From contig NZ_BCTR01000030.1 of the NCBI RefSeq assembly GCF_002091475.1, positions 1 through 36,927 of the forward strand: 36,927 bases of DNA, given 5' to 3'. Of this stretch, positions 7,968-15,990 are shown in pieces. Origin of the DNA: Sphingomonas azotifigens NBRC 15497. Its GTDB lineage: Bacteria > Pseudomonadota > Alphaproteobacteria > Sphingomonadales > Sphingomonadaceae. Position numbers and translations under genes: made by a program. Numbering within the stretch: position 1 is the stretch's first letter; each line of letters opens with the position of its first letter. The notes beneath the pieces are model-generated. The model was not told where the DNA came from and searched no databases. It saw only the letters and a program-made list of their open reading frames with translations.

Positions 7968-9890
7968 TCACCGGCTGTGGTAGAAGTCGTAGACCTGCTG
8001 GGCGACGGCCGCCGAGACGCCCGGCGCCTTCTGCAGATCCTCCAGGCTGGCATTGCGCACCGCGCGCGCGGTGCCGAAGTGCATCAGCAGCGCCTTCTTC
8101 CGCGCCGGGCCGATGCCGGGCACCTCGTCGAGCGGGCTGGCGCCGATCGCCTTGGCGCGCTTGTCGCGGTGCGCGCCGATGACGAAGCGGTGGACCTCGT
8201 CGCGCAGCCGCTGGAGGTAGAAGAGCAACGGCGCGTTGACCGGCAGCATCCGCTCGCTGCCGTCCATCAGGTGGAACACTTCCCGGCCATCCCTGCCATG
8301 ATGCGGCCCCTTGGCGACGCCGACCATGCACACGTCCTCGATTCCCATTTCCTCCAGCACCGCCTTGGCGGCGTTGAGCTGGCCCTTGCCGCCGTCGAGC
8401 AGCACCAGATCCGGCCAGTCGCCCTGGCTGCGGTCCGGATCCTCATCCTGCGCGCGAGCAAAGCGGCGGCTGAGCACCTCGCGCATCATCCCGTAATCGT
8501 CGCCGGCGATCGTCTCGGGGCGCTTGATGTTGAACTTGCGATACTGACTCTTGCGGAAGCCCTCGGGCCCCGCGACGATCATCGCGCCCACCGCATTGGT
8601 GCCCTGGATGTGGCTGTTGTCGTAGACCTCGATGCGGTTCGGCGGCTCGGGCAGGTCGAACAGGTCGGCCATTTCGCGCAGCAGCTTCGCCTGCGTCGTG
8701 CTTTCGGCGAGGCGGCGGTCGAGCGCTTCCTCGGCATTGCGCTTGGCCTGGTCGAGCAGGCGGCGGCGGGTACCGCGCTGGGGGACGGACAGCGCCACCT
8801 TGTGCCCGGCGCGCTCGCTCATCGCCTCCGCCAGCAGCTCGGCCTCGGGCAGCTCGCGATCGACGAACACGTTCCGCGCGGGCGGCACTTCCTCGTAGAA
8901 CTGCATCAGAAAGGCGGCGAGCACCTCGTCCTCGGGCACGTCCTGGGTGTGGCTGGGAAAGAAGCTGCGATGGCCCCAATTCTGGCCGCCACGGATGAAG
9001 AAGGCCTCGATGCCAATCACGCCCGACTTGCACGCCTGCGCGAAGATGTCGGCATCGCCCACGCCCTCGGCGTTTATCGCCTGGCTGCCCTGGATGAAGG
9101 TGAGCGCCTTCAGCCGGTCGCGCAGGATCGCGGCCAGCTCGAAATCCAAATTCTCGGCCGCGGCCTGCATCTGCTCGCCAAGCTTGGCCTGGACCTTGGT
9201 CGAACGGCCCTGGAGAAAGTCGCGCGCGTCGTTGACCAGTTCGGCATAGCCATCCTTGTCGATCCGGCCGACGCAGGGCGCCGAGCAGCGGCGGATCTGG
9301 TAGAGCAGGCACGGCCGGTCGCGGCTGGCGAAGAAGCCGTCGGTGCAGCTGCGCAGCAGGAACAGCTTCTGCAGCGCGTTGAGCGTCTTGCGGACCTGCC
9401 CGGCGCCCGCGAACGGCCCGAAATAATCGCCCTTGGCGCGCCGCGCCCCGCGATGGAGCTGGACGCGGGCGAAGTCGTGGTCCTGGCGCAGCAGGATGAA
9501 CGGGAACGACTTGTCGTCGCGCAGCAGCACATTGTAGGGCGGCCGGTAGCGCTTGATCAGCTGCGCCTCGAGCAGCAGCGCCTCGGCCTCGTTGTTGGTG
9601 GTGACGATCGTCATCGAGCGGGTCTGCGCGACCATGCGCTGGAGCCGCTTCGAGAGGCGGGCGACCTGGGTATAGTTGGTCACCCGGTTCTTCAGCGCGC
9701 GCGCCTTGCCGACGTACAGCACGTCGCCGCGGGCATCCTGCATCCGGTAGACGCCGGGACGGATCGGCAATGTCTGCAGCACGTTGCGGATGGCTGCTAC
9801 GCCGGCTTCGAGGTCCGGCGCGTCGGCGCCACGGACCGCGAAGGTGGCCTTTTCCTCGTTGAATCGCTCGGGGGAATTGGGGTCGTTCAT
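7968..9890 (-). CDS. uvrC: Excinuclease ABC subunit C
   Basis: 640 aa, the normal length. The N-terminal GIY-YIG nuclease domain (GVYRM at 46-50, YVGKA at 59-63) makes the 3' incision. A Cys-containing segment (CLLYQIRRCSAPC) follows, then the UVR/UvrB-binding motif (ELAAILRDRLKAL), the RNase H-like endonuclease domain (EVYDNSHIQGT, LVLLDGGKGQLNAA) for the 5' incision, and C-terminal helix-hairpin-helix motifs (VPGIGPARKKALL and a second copy). It acts with UvrA and UvrB in nucleotide excision repair in the cytoplasm. The ATG at 9890 gives the standard N-terminus; the open frame upstream runs through a palindromic repeat and is not coding. Nothing is missing from the catalytic set. Confidence 0.97.
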   Translation of the reverse strand: MNDPNSPERFNEEKATFAVRGADAPDLEAGVAAIRNVLQTLPIRPGVYRMQDARGDVLYVGKARALKNRVTNYTQVARLSKRLQRMVAQTRSMTIVTTNNEAEALLLEAQLIKRYRPPYNVLLRDDKSFPFILLRQDHDFARVQLHRGARRAKGDYFGPFAGAGQVRKTLNALQKLFLLRSCTDGFFASRDRPCLLYQIRRCSAPCVGRIDKDGYAELVNDARDFLQGRSTKVQAKLGEQMQAAAENLDFELAAILRDRLKALTFIQGSQAINAEGVGDADIFAQACKSGVIGIEAFFIRGGQNWGHRSFFPSHTQDVPEDEVLAAFLMQFYEEVPPARNVFVDRELPEAELLAEAMSERAGHKVALSVPQRGTRRRLLDQAKRNAEEALDRRLAESTTQAKLLREMADLFDLPEPPNRIEVYDNSHIQGTNAVGAMIVAGPEGFRKSQYRKFNIKRPETIAGDDYGMMREVLSRRFARAQDEDPDRSQGDWPDLVLLDGGKGQLNAAKAVLEEMGIEDVCMVGVAKGPHHGRDGREVFHLMDGSERMLPVNAPLLFYLQRLRDEVHRFVIGAHRDKRAKAIGASPLDEVPGIGPARKKALLMHFGTARAVRNASLEDLQKAPGVSAAVAQQVYDFYHSR

Positions 9891-9932
9891 TGCCGCCGAT
9901 GTAGGGGTGTGAAGGGAAGGATGCCACCCAAT

Positions 9933-10051
9933 CTCCCCTCCCGCTTGCGGGAGGGGTTGGGGGAGGGACTGGCGTGGCGGTTTTATCTGAGACGCCACGG
10001 CAAGCGGCCGCGTCATCCCCTCCCCTAGCCCCTCCCGCAAGCGGGAGGGGA
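9933..10051. repeat. Paired palindromic repeat, copy A
   Basis: Two inverted copies of the hairpin CCCTCCCGCTTGCGGGAGGG, each followed on its inner side by a G-rich tail, separated by about 60 bp. Same organisation as copies B-E at 15991, 23199, 28761 and 32191. It lies between the small membrane protein gene and uvrC, both on the minus strand. It resembles REP/BIME elements in layout. Confidence 0.85.
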
Positions 10052-10071
10052 ACGCCAATGGGGACGGCAGC

Positions 10072-10275
10072 CTACTTCGCCCCCGCCTCGTTCTCCAGCT
10101 GATCCACCTGCGCCTCGATCCGCCGCATCGTCTCGTCCGCGCGGACCTTCACGTCGGTCGCACGCGCATGATCGGTCGCCGCGTGGCGCACTGCCACCAC
10201 CGCCACAAACGCAGCGAGCGCCAGTGCCACCAGGGCACCGGCGCTCAGCCAGCGATAGGATTTTCGTTCCGCCAT
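10072..10275 (-). CDS. Small single-pass membrane protein
   Basis: 67 aa. A short basic N-terminus (MAERKSYRW) is followed by one transmembrane segment (about residues 10-30, rich in A, L and V), then a charged, helical, coiled-coil-like tail (VRADETMRRIEAQVDQLENEAG). It would sit in the inner membrane; topology is not certain. It is in the same direction as the ATP synthase F0 genes, 36 nt after atpF, so it may be cotranscribed with them, but nothing ties it to the ATP synthase. I do not recognise a named family. Confidence 0.6.
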   Translation of the reverse strand: MAERKSYRWLSAGALVALALAAFVAVVAVRHAATDHARATDVKVRADETMRRIEAQVDQLENEAGAK

Positions 10276-10311
10276 CCCCGCCCCATAGCATGGGCGGCGT
10301 GGCAGGCCAGC

Positions 10312-10866
10312 TCAGTTGAGCCGGCCCAGCCCGGCAATGGTCTTGTCGACCAGCGCCTTGTCGGCCTCTGCGCCGTGCTTCTCCGCGATCACCGCGGCAG
10401 CGGCGGTCGTGGCGGCATCGGCTGCCTTGGCGCGGATCGCCTGGATCGCGGTGCGCTCGGCGGCCGCAATCTTGTCTTCCGCCATGCGGGTGCGGCGGGC
10501 GATCAGCTCGGCCGCGTCGGCCTCGGCCTTGGCCTGCATCGCGGCAGCCTCGGCCTGGGCGTTGGCGACCACCGCCTTGGCATCCGCATCGGCGGACGCG
10601 GTGCGGGCCTTCGCCTCGGCGAGCATCGCCTCGGCTTCGCTCCGCAGCTTCGACGCTTCGTCGAGCTGGGTGCGGATCTTGGAAATCTGCTTGTCGAGCA
10701 TGGCGCCGATCATGCCCGGCACCTTGTTGACCAGGATGATCAGCACGACGACGAGCATCGAAATCGCCACGAAGCCCGGCGCAGTGATCACGCCGAACAC
10801 CGCCGGCTCGTGATGGAGTTCCACGGTACCGACCTCGGCGTTCAGGGAATGAGCTTGTTCAGCCAT
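10312..10866 (-). CDS. atpF: F0F1 ATP synthase subunit b
   Basis: 184 aa. One N-terminal membrane span (about residues 27-46, FGVITAPGFVAISMLVVVLI) is followed by a long Ala/Glu/Lys-rich helix with no helix breakers, the peripheral stalk that dimerises with b' and holds F1 against the stator. In alphaproteobacteria the second of two tandem stalk genes after atpE is usually called b, hence the symbol. The ATG at 10866 overlaps the 3' end of the b' gene by 8 nt. It is the last recognisable F0 gene here; the F1 genes (atpHAGDC) are expected elsewhere on the chromosome, as is usual in this class. Confidence 0.9.
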   Translation of the reverse strand: MAEQAHSLNAEVGTVELHHEPAVFGVITAPGFVAISMLVVVLIILVNKVPGMIGAMLDKQISKIRTQLDEASKLRSEAEAMLAEAKARTASADADAKAVVANAQAEAAAMQAKAEADAAELIARRTRMAEDKIAAAERTAIQAIRAKAADAATTAAAAVIAEKHGAEADKALVDKTIAGLGRLN

Positions 10867-11353
10867 GGGCGAGCGCCGCCTTTACCTTCTGTTCGACGCT
10901 GGCGCGATCGACTGCGACACCCGACACGCGGGCGACGATTGCCTCGACGGCCTCGACGGTCGCCGCCTCGATCTCGCCGATCGCCGCCTGCTCGCGCTCG
11001 GCGATGCTGCGGGTCGCGTCGGCAAGCCGTGCTTCATCGGCCGCGGTGGCAGCCTTTAGCTTGGCTTCGGCGGCGGTCGCCGCCTGCGCCTTGGCGCTGG
11101 CGGTCACCCGCAGCGCCTCGGCACGGGCAGCGTCCAGCCCCGCCTGATAGGCCTCGTCCGCGGCCTTGGCGGCGTCGCGCGCCGCCTCGGCTGCTGCGAG
11201 GTCGCCGCTGATGCGGGCGGCGCGATCTTCCATCGTCCGCTCGATCTTCGGCACCATCGCCTTGCCGATCCCGAAGTAGATCAGGGCAAATACGATCGCG
11301 AGCCAGAAGACCTGCGAGGCGTAGATCTCCGGGATCTGATCTAACTGCGGCAT
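10859..11353 (-). CDS. atpF': F0F1 ATP synthase subunit b'
   Basis: 164 aa. N-terminal MPQLDQIPEIYASQVFWLAI leads into a single membrane span, then KAMVPKIERTMEDRAARI and a long alanine-rich helix ending near the C-terminus. This N-terminal pattern is characteristic of the divergent b' subunit (also called AtpG/AtpX) of alphaproteobacteria and cyanobacteria, which forms a heterodimeric stalk with b. It lies 21 nt after atpE and overlaps the start of the b gene, consistent with tight stoichiometric coupling. Confidence 0.9.
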   Translation of the reverse strand: MPQLDQIPEIYASQVFWLAIVFALIYFGIGKAMVPKIERTMEDRAARISGDLAAAEAARDAAKAADEAYQAGLDAARAEALRVTASAKAQAATAAEAKLKAATAADEARLADATRSIAEREQAAIGEIEAATVEAVEAIVARVSGVAVDRASVEQKVKAALAHG

Positions 11354-11374
11354 CGGCCGAGGCCTCCGTTCTGC

Positions 11375-11605
11375 TTACTTGACGACGAAGAGGATCAGGA
11401 TCGCGACGACGAACGCGATCAGGCCCAGCAGTTCCGACGCGGCGAAACCGATGAACAGGCGACCCTGCTGGCCGTCAGCGGCACCCGGGTTGCGCAGCGC
11501 GCCTTCGAGGAACGAACCGAACACGTTGCCCACGCCGAGCGCGGCGAGGCCGATACCGATCGCAGCCAGGCCGGCACCGATGTACATTGCACCCAGATCA
11601 GTCAT
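11375..11605 (-). CDS. atpE: F0F1 ATP synthase subunit c
   Basis: 76 aa hairpin of two membrane helices forming the rotor ring. Helix 1 holds the glycine-rich packing stretch (AIGIGLAALGVG), the polar loop carries the conserved R38-N39-P40, and helix 2 carries the proton-binding carboxylate Glu58 (FAASELLGL). The ion-binding set looks proton-type rather than sodium-type. It is preceded by a TAGGGAGC-like site upstream of the ATG. The 48-nt gap to atpB contains an A/T-rich patch that is unusual for this GC-rich DNA and may favour high translation of this multi-copy subunit. Confidence 0.96.
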   Translation of the reverse strand: MTDLGAMYIGAGLAAIGIGLAALGVGNVFGSFLEGALRNPGAADGQQGRLFIGFAASELLGLIAFVVAILILFVVK

Positions 11606-11653
11606 TTCTAGCTCCCTAGATAATCTTAAAAAATCAGAACGAAACGGATCGAC

Positions 11654-12436
11654 TTAGTGCAGGTGCACCGCGTCGTGGAGATACAGCGAGGTCAGCAGCG
11701 CGAACACATAGGCCTGGATCGCGCAGACGAGCAGCTCGAGCGCGCTGACGCCGACGATCATCGCGAAGCTCAGCACGCCGACCACGCCACCCAGCGGCGT
11801 GCCGCTGCTCAGGCCCTGAACGACGAAGCTGCCGAACACCTCGAGCAGGATGTGCCCCGCGGTCATCGCGACGAACAGTCGCAGACCCAGCGAGAACGGG
11901 CGCACCAGGAACGAGATCAGTTCGACGGGCACGATCACCGGCATCAGCCACACCGGCGCGCCGTGCGGCACGAACAGCGAGAAGAACTTCACGCCATGCT
12001 TGATCAGGCCGACCGCGAGGACGATGCCGAACGAGAAGAAGGCGAGCACCGCGGTGACGGTGATGTGGCTGGTGACCGCGAAGGTGTGCAGCCCCGGCAG
12101 CACCGCCAGCGGCAGCACGCCGACCAGGTTGGCGAACAGGATGAAGAAGAACAGCGAGAAGATGTACGGCGCGAACTTCTTGCCGCCCTTGCCGATGTTC
12201 ACATTCACCATCGAGTCGATGAACCCGACCGCGCCTTCCACCATCAGCTGCCACTTGCCCGGGATCAGCTTGCGCTGCATGCCGCCCACCATGAAGATGA
12301 ACAGCAGCGCGGCGACCACGAACATGAACAGCGCCGAGTTGGTGAAGGAGATGTCATAGCCGAACAGGTCGATATGCCGGCCCAGAATGGGCTCGACCTT
12401 GAACTGCTCCATCGGATCGATTTTGCCGGCGCTCAC
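11654..12436 (-). CDS. atpB: F0F1 ATP synthase subunit a
   Basis: 260 aa integral membrane protein forming the proton half-channels. The essential arginine is R186 in the SLGLRLF motif; the preceding helix has VPVELISFLVRP. Hydrophobic segments fit the family fold. The GTG start at 12436 overlaps the TGA of atpI (GTGA), giving MSAGKIDPMEQF, a normal sphingomonad-type N-terminus; a longer open frame upstream reads through atpI and is not used. It is the second gene of the F0 operon. Confidence 0.94.
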   Translation of the reverse strand: MSAGKIDPMEQFKVEPILGRHIDLFGYDISFTNSALFMFVVAALLFIFMVGGMQRKLIPGKWQLMVEGAVGFIDSMVNVNIGKGGKKFAPYIFSLFFFILFANLVGVLPLAVLPGLHTFAVTSHITVTAVLAFFSFGIVLAVGLIKHGVKFFSLFVPHGAPVWLMPVIVPVELISFLVRPFSLGLRLFVAMTAGHILLEVFGSFVVQGLSSGTPLGGVVGVLSFAMIVGVSALELLVCAIQAYVFALLTSLYLHDAVHLH

Positions 12437-12726
12437 TCTGCGCGCTCCTTCGAAATCTTGTAGATGTTGCGAAACGCCACGACCACGCTGAGTGCCAGCA
12501 CGATCAGGAATGCCCAAGGGGTCGTTCCCAGCCAGCGGTCCAGCGCGAAACCGATCACCCCGCCGCCCAGCGGTGCGCCGATCAGTTCGGCGAGCACCCG
12601 CGAGCCCTGCTTATAGCCCTTTTCGGGCTTGCGCACCGGCGTCTGACCCTCGCGCACCGCCGCCTTCGCATCGGCGATGCGACGGTCGAGGTCGGAACGG
12701 ATAGGGTCGTCAGACAAAGCGAGCAC
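12433..12726 (-). CDS. atpI: ATP synthase protein I
   Basis: About 97 aa. A charged N-terminal region (DLDRRIADAKAAV) precedes two membrane helices with the conserved GAPLGGGVIGFALDRWLGT signature of AtpI/AtpR-type accessory proteins, which help assemble the c-ring. It heads the F0 operon as usual. The start is either GTG at 12726 or TTG at 12717; neither has a strong ribosome-binding site, so the exact N-terminus is uncertain by 3 residues. It overlaps atpB by 4 nt. Confidence 0.85.
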   Translation of the reverse strand: MLALSDDPIRSDLDRRIADAKAAVREGQTPVRKPEKGYKQGSRVLAELIGAPLGGGVIGFALDRWLGTTPWAFLIVLALSVVVAFRNIYKISKERAE

Positions 12727-12807
12727 GGCGATCCAGATATGAAAAAGCCGCCGCGCATCGGGCGGGCGACATACAGCATCGCAAGCCGATGGCCGCGACG
12801 TACGGGC

Positions 12808-12836
12808 GCTTTAGGAAGACCAATCGACCGAGTCAA
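12808..12836 (-). promoter_or_regulatory. Sigma70-like promoter for the atp F0 operon
   Basis: On the minus strand TTGACT (12836-12831) is followed after exactly 17 nt by TAAAGC (12813-12808). This would give a leader of about 75 nt before atpI. It lies in the 277-bp divergent region between atpI and radC. No other comparably good promoter for the operon is seen. Confidence 0.55.
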
Positions 12837-13003
12837 CCGTTGCAGCATCCTGCGCTTCATTGCCGGATTGTGCCCGGCCCGCTTCTTCGCATCCGCGGAA
12901 TTCCGCCATTTACGTCCATGGCGTCGCAGCACTGCGCCACGGCGAGCGCCTATAGGCAGCGCCCGATTGCGGCGGAGGCCCTGCCCCTGCATAGTCCTGG
13001 GCG

Positions 13004-13687
13004 ATGTCCGTCGACACCCCCGATAACAGCGGCCACCGCGCGCGGCTGCGGCAACGCCTGTTCGAGGGCGGGCCGGAGGCACTGCTCGATCACGAACTCA
13101 TCGAGTATCTGCTGGCGCTGACCATCCCGCGCAGGGACACCAAGCCGCTCGCCAAGACATTGCTGAAGGAATTTGACGGCCTGGCCGGCCTGCTCGCCGC
13201 CGATCCCGAGGCGATGCTGCGGGTCGAAGGAATCAAGGAGACTCAGATTGCCGCGCTCAAGGCCGTGCACGCGGCGGCCCTACGGCTGCTCCAGGCGCGG
13301 ATCCGCGAGAAGCCGGTGCTCGCCAATTGGCAGGCGCTGCTCGACTATCTGCGCGCCGACATGGCCCCGCACGCCATCGAACGGGTGCGCGTGCTCCACC
13401 TCAACACGCGCAACATGCTGATCCGCGACGAGCTGATGAACGAAGGGTCGATCGACGAGGCGCCGCTCTATGTGCGCCAGGTCATCGCCCGCGCGCTCCA
13501 CCTGGGCTCGGCAGCGCTGATTCTGGTCCACAACCACCCCTCGGGCGATCCCAGCCCGAGCCGCGCCGACATCGACGTGACGCGCCGGATCGCCGATGCA
13601 GGCAAGCCGCTCGGCATCGCGGTGCACGATCACATCATCATCGGCAGCGAAGGCCATGTAAGCCTGCGGGGGAAGGGACTGCTGTAG
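13004..13687 (+). CDS. radC: RadC family JAB-domain protein
   Basis: 227 aa. An N-terminal helix-hairpin-helix-like region (LLDHELIEYLLALT, RVEGIKETQIAALKA) is followed by a JAMM/MPN metalloprotease-type domain with the zinc motif H176-x-H178-x10-D189 (HNHPSGDPSPSRAD) and the upstream glutamate segment (MNEGSIDEAP). The old name suggests DNA repair, but the family's biochemical role is not settled; it is linked to DNA processing and competence. Metal ligands are intact. It is divergent from the atp operon and convergent with sspB. Confidence 0.93.
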   Translation: MSVDTPDNSGHRARLRQRLFEGGPEALLDHELIEYLLALTIPRRDTKPLAKTLLKEFDGLAGLLAADPEAMLRVEGIKETQIAALKAVHAAALRLLQARIREKPVLANWQALLDYLRADMAPHAIERVRVLHLNTRNMLIRDELMNEGSIDEAPLYVRQVIARALHLGSAALILVHNHPSGDPSPSRADIDVTRRIADAGKPLGIAVHDHIIIGSEGHVSLRGKGLL

Positions 13688-13767
13688 GAGCTGGGGAGGC
13701 AGCCCACCCGCCGCGCCACGGCAGGGCGATCGCATATGGATGAGGTCGCACTCGCCACAAATTACGC

Positions 13768-13864
13768 CGTCATTCCCGCGAAGGCGGGAATCCATTTGCC
13801 AGGACGCCCGCGGAAAGAACCGAAACTTCAGCGCCAATGGATCCCCGCCTTCGCGGGGATGACG
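13768..13864. repeat. dRS3-like inverted-repeat element, copy 1
   Basis: About 97 bp bounded by inverted termini (CGTCATTCCCGCG... and ...CGCGGGGATGACG), with ATTCCCGCGAAGGCGGGAAT at 13772-13791, which fits the ATTCCC-N8-GGGAAT form described for Neisseria dRS3 repeats. A second copy is at 26201-26304. It lies between the convergent genes radC and sspB. It does not encode a protein. Confidence 0.75.
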
Positions 13865-13889
13865 GCACGGGATTGCCGTCTGCGACTGC

Positions 13890-13909
13890 CCTCCCCCTGG
13901 CGGGGGAGG
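13890..13909. repeat. GC-rich hairpin, same unit as at 75-93
   Basis: CCTCCCCC-TGGC-GGGGGAGG is a perfect 8-bp stem. It lies 28 nt past the sspB stop on the minus strand and could help terminate sspB, though it lacks a long U-tract. Confidence 0.6.
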
Positions 13910-13936
13910 AAACGCTCTTTGATTGCGGCCTTTGGC

Positions 13937-14428
13937 TTACTTCTTCCGCTTGAAATCCACCGACACGACGTTCGAGCCGTCCTCGGCGGGCTTGGCCGCC
14001 GGTGCGCCGTCATTCTCGGCATCGTCATGCTCGTGCGGCTCGGGCCCCTCGGGACCATCGGTCGCCTGGAAGCGCAGCTCGAAATTCACCGCCGGATCGT
14101 GGAAGCCGGTGATCGCCGCGAACGGGATCGTCAGGATCGACGGGATCTGGTTGAAGCTGAGCCCCACCGAGAATTTCCGGTCGTCCACCGTCAGGTCCCA
14201 GAAGCGGTGCTGCAGGACGATGGTCATCTCGTCCGGGAACCGCTCCATCAGCCGCTGCGGGATGTCGACCCCCGGCGCCTGCGTCTTGAACGTGATGTAG
14301 AAATGATGCGCGCCCGGCAGTCCGCCGGTCTGCGCCACCGATCCAAGAACGCGGCCGACGACGGCGCGCAGCGCCTCCTGCACGATCTCGTCATACGGAA
14401 TCAAACTATCGGGCACGGTGCCGGTCAT
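13937..14428 (-). CDS. sspB: SspB family ClpXP adaptor
   Basis: 163 aa. The folded N-terminal domain (residues 1-125) matches the alphaproteobacterial SspB type, with PYDEIVQEALRAVV, HHFYITFKT, RFPDEMTIVLQHRFWDL and FSVGLSFNQIP. A long acidic, disordered linker follows (rich in E, D, A and P), ending in the conserved tail VVSVDFKRKK, the ClpX-docking peptide. It binds ssrA-tagged and other substrates and delivers them to ClpXP. The ATG at 14428 is the only sensible start. A possible promoter is TTGACC (14462-14457) with TACCCA (14440-14435), 16 nt apart, in the short divergent gap with hisB. Confidence 0.93.
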   Translation of the reverse strand: MTGTVPDSLIPYDEIVQEALRAVVGRVLGSVAQTGGLPGAHHFYITFKTQAPGVDIPQRLMERFPDEMTIVLQHRFWDLTVDDRKFSVGLSFNQIPSILTIPFAAITGFHDPAVNFELRFQATDGPEGPEPHEHDDAENDGAPAAKPAEDGSNVVSVDFKRKK

Positions 14429-14499
14429 GCCCCTTGGGTAGCGGCTGAAAAATTGGGGTCAAGATTGCATGAAGCGCCATGCGCGTTATGTGCACCTCC

Positions 14500-15087
14500 A
14501 TGCGCACCGCGACGATCAGCCGGAAGACCAGCGAAACCTCGATCGACGTCACCGTCAACCTCGACGGCACCGGCGTCTATACCATCCATACGGGCATCGG
14601 ATTCTTCGATCACATGCTCGAGCAGCTGAGCCGGCACTCGCTGATCGACATGGACATCAAGACCGTGGGCGACCTCCATATCGACCAGCACCATACGGTG
14701 GAGGATACCGGGCTCGCGATCGGCGAGGCCATTGCGAAAGCGCTGGGCGACAAGAAGGGCATCCGCCGCTACGCCGACGCGCTGTCGCCGATGGACGAGA
14801 CGCTGACCCGCGTCGCCGTGGACATTTCCGGCCGCCCCTATCTCGTGTGGAAAACCGCATTCTCGCAGAAGAAGCTCGGCGAGATGGATACCGAGATGTT
14901 CGAGCACTGGTTCCACAGCTTCGCCCAGACCGCAGGGCTGACGCTGCACGTCGAGACGCTCTACGGCAGCAACAACCACCATATCGCCGAAGCCGCGTTC
15001 AAGGGCCTGGCCCGCGCGCTGCGCGAGGCGGTGGAGATCGATCCGCGCAAGGCGGATGCCATCCCCTCGACCAAGGGAGTGCTGTGA
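14500..15087 (+). CDS. hisB: Imidazoleglycerol-phosphate dehydratase
   Basis: 195 aa, standard for a monofunctional IGPD; there is no histidinol-phosphatase fusion. It converts imidazole glycerol phosphate to imidazole acetol phosphate in histidine synthesis, using Mn held by the duplicated His-rich motifs, seen here as [16 protein letters not shown], and [11 protein letters not shown]. The ATG at 14500 gives the normal N-terminus ([13 protein letters not shown]); upstream in-frame ATGs would add unrelated residues. The stop overlaps the YciI-family start (TGATG), so the two genes are coupled. Confidence 0.96.
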   Translation: MRTATISRKTSETSIDVTVNLDGTGVYTIHTGIGFFDHMLEQLSRHSLIDMDIKTVGDLHIDQHHTVEDTGLAIGEAIAKALGDKKGIRRYADALSPMDETLTRVAVDISGRPYLVWKTAFSQKKLGEMDTEMFEHWFHSFAQTAGLTLHVETLYGSNNHHIAEAAFKGLARALREAVEIDPRKADAIPSTKGVL

Positions 15088-15371
15088 TGATCCTCGTGCT
15101 GCTGACCTACAAGGTGGACATTTCCGAGATCGACGCGTTGCGCCCCGCGCATGTCGACTGGCTCAAGCAGGGCGTGGCAGACGGCCGCCTGCTGGTGGCC
15201 GGCCGCAAGGTGCCGGTGACCGGCGGCTTCTTCATGGCGCGTGGGTCGCTCGACGACGTGCAGGCCTGGGCCGCCACCGATCCGTTCGCCACGGCGGGCG
15301 CGGCCGACTATGCCTTCATCGAAGTCGCCCCGAGCATCCTCGCACCGGGGCTGGAAGCGCTCGGCCAGTGA
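15087..15371 (+). CDS. YciI family protein inside the his cluster
   Basis: 94 aa, one YciI-like dimeric alpha/beta-barrel domain (ferredoxin-like). The family's conserved His-Asp pair is seen in ALRPAHVDWLKQG, with FFMARGSLDDVQAW and a PFATAGAADY segment typical of the fold. YciI proteins are enzymes or binding proteins of mostly unknown substrate. It overlaps hisB by one base and hisH by four (GTGA), so it is an integral part of the operon rather than a bystander. A role in histidine synthesis or in clearing a reactive intermediate is inference from position. Confidence 0.85.
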   Translation: MILVLLTYKVDISEIDALRPAHVDWLKQGVADGRLLVAGRKVPVTGGFFMARGSLDDVQAWAATDPFATAGAADYAFIEVAPSILAPGLEALGQ

Positions 15372-15970
15372 GCGTCGCGCTGATCGATTACGGCGCGGGC
15401 AACCTCCACTCGGTGCACAATGCGCTGAAGGCGGCGGGCGCGACAGACATCGCGGTGACGGCGGACCCGGCGGTAGTGCTGGCCGCCGACCGCGTGGTGC
15501 TGCCCGGCGTCGGCGCGTTCGGCGCCTGCGCGTCGGGCCTGCGCGCGCTGCCCGGCATGATCGAGGCGCTGGAGACTCGCGTGCTGCGCGACGCGGTGCC
15601 GTTCCTCGGCGTGTGCGTCGGCATGCAATTGCTCGCGACGACCGGCGAGGAACTCGGCAGCCATGCCGGGCTCGGCTGGATCCCCGGCACCGTCCGCCAG
15701 CTCCCCGCCGGCCCCGAGCTGCGCGTGCCGCACATGGGCTGGAACGATGTGGTGCCGACGGTCGACCACCCGCTGATCGAGCGCGGCGAGGCCTATTTCC
15801 TCCACAGCTTCGCATTCGACGGCGACGCGGTGCTCGCCACCACCGAGCATGGCGGCCCGGTGACCGCCGCGATCGGCCGGGACAATATCGTCGGCCTGCA
15901 ATTCCACCCCGAAAAGAGCCAGCGCTACGGCATCGCGCTGCTCGAACGGTTCCTGGCGTGGAAGCCGTGA
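15368..15970 (+). CDS. hisH: Imidazole glycerol phosphate synthase, glutaminase subunit
   Basis: 200 aa class I glutamine amidotransferase. The nucleophile is C83 (GVCVGMQ), with the His180/Glu182 pair in LQFHPEKS and the oxyanion strand LPGVGAFG. It supplies ammonia to HisF, forming IGP and AICAR from PRFAR. The GTG start at 15368 overlaps the TGA of the YciI gene. All catalytic residues are present. It is followed by a palindromic repeat (copy B) before hisA, which breaks the otherwise overlapping operon. Confidence 0.96.
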   Translation: MSVALIDYGAGNLHSVHNALKAAGATDIAVTADPAVVLAADRVVLPGVGAFGACASGLRALPGMIEALETRVLRDAVPFLGVCVGMQLLATTGEELGSHAGLGWIPGTVRQLPAGPELRVPHMGWNDVVPTVDHPLIERGEAYFLHSFAFDGDAVLATTEHGGPVTAAIGRDNIVGLQFHPEKSQRYGIALLERFLAWKP

Positions 15971-15990
15971 GCGCACGCTTCCGACTTTCG

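Noticed and set aside
2084..10028. Very long open frames opposite the DUF3857 genes and uvrC (up to about 1030 codons)
   Set aside because: They are exact antisense shadows produced by GC-rich third positions. Their translations are Arg/Gln/His/Ala-rich with no family sequence, while the minus strand gives clear domains.
9891..10058. N-terminal extension of UvrC by 56 residues
   Set aside because: The extension is encoded by the palindromic repeat copy A and does not belong to the family; ATG 9890 gives the standard length.
12727..13003. Possible small genes in the divergent atpI-radC region
   Set aside because: Several open frames exist on both strands but none has a ribosome-binding site or plausible protein composition; the region is better explained by promoters.
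14429..14499. Short extension of HisB (seven residues) from an upstream ATG
   Set aside because: It gives an abnormal N-terminus for IGPD and no better ribosome-binding site than ATG 14500.
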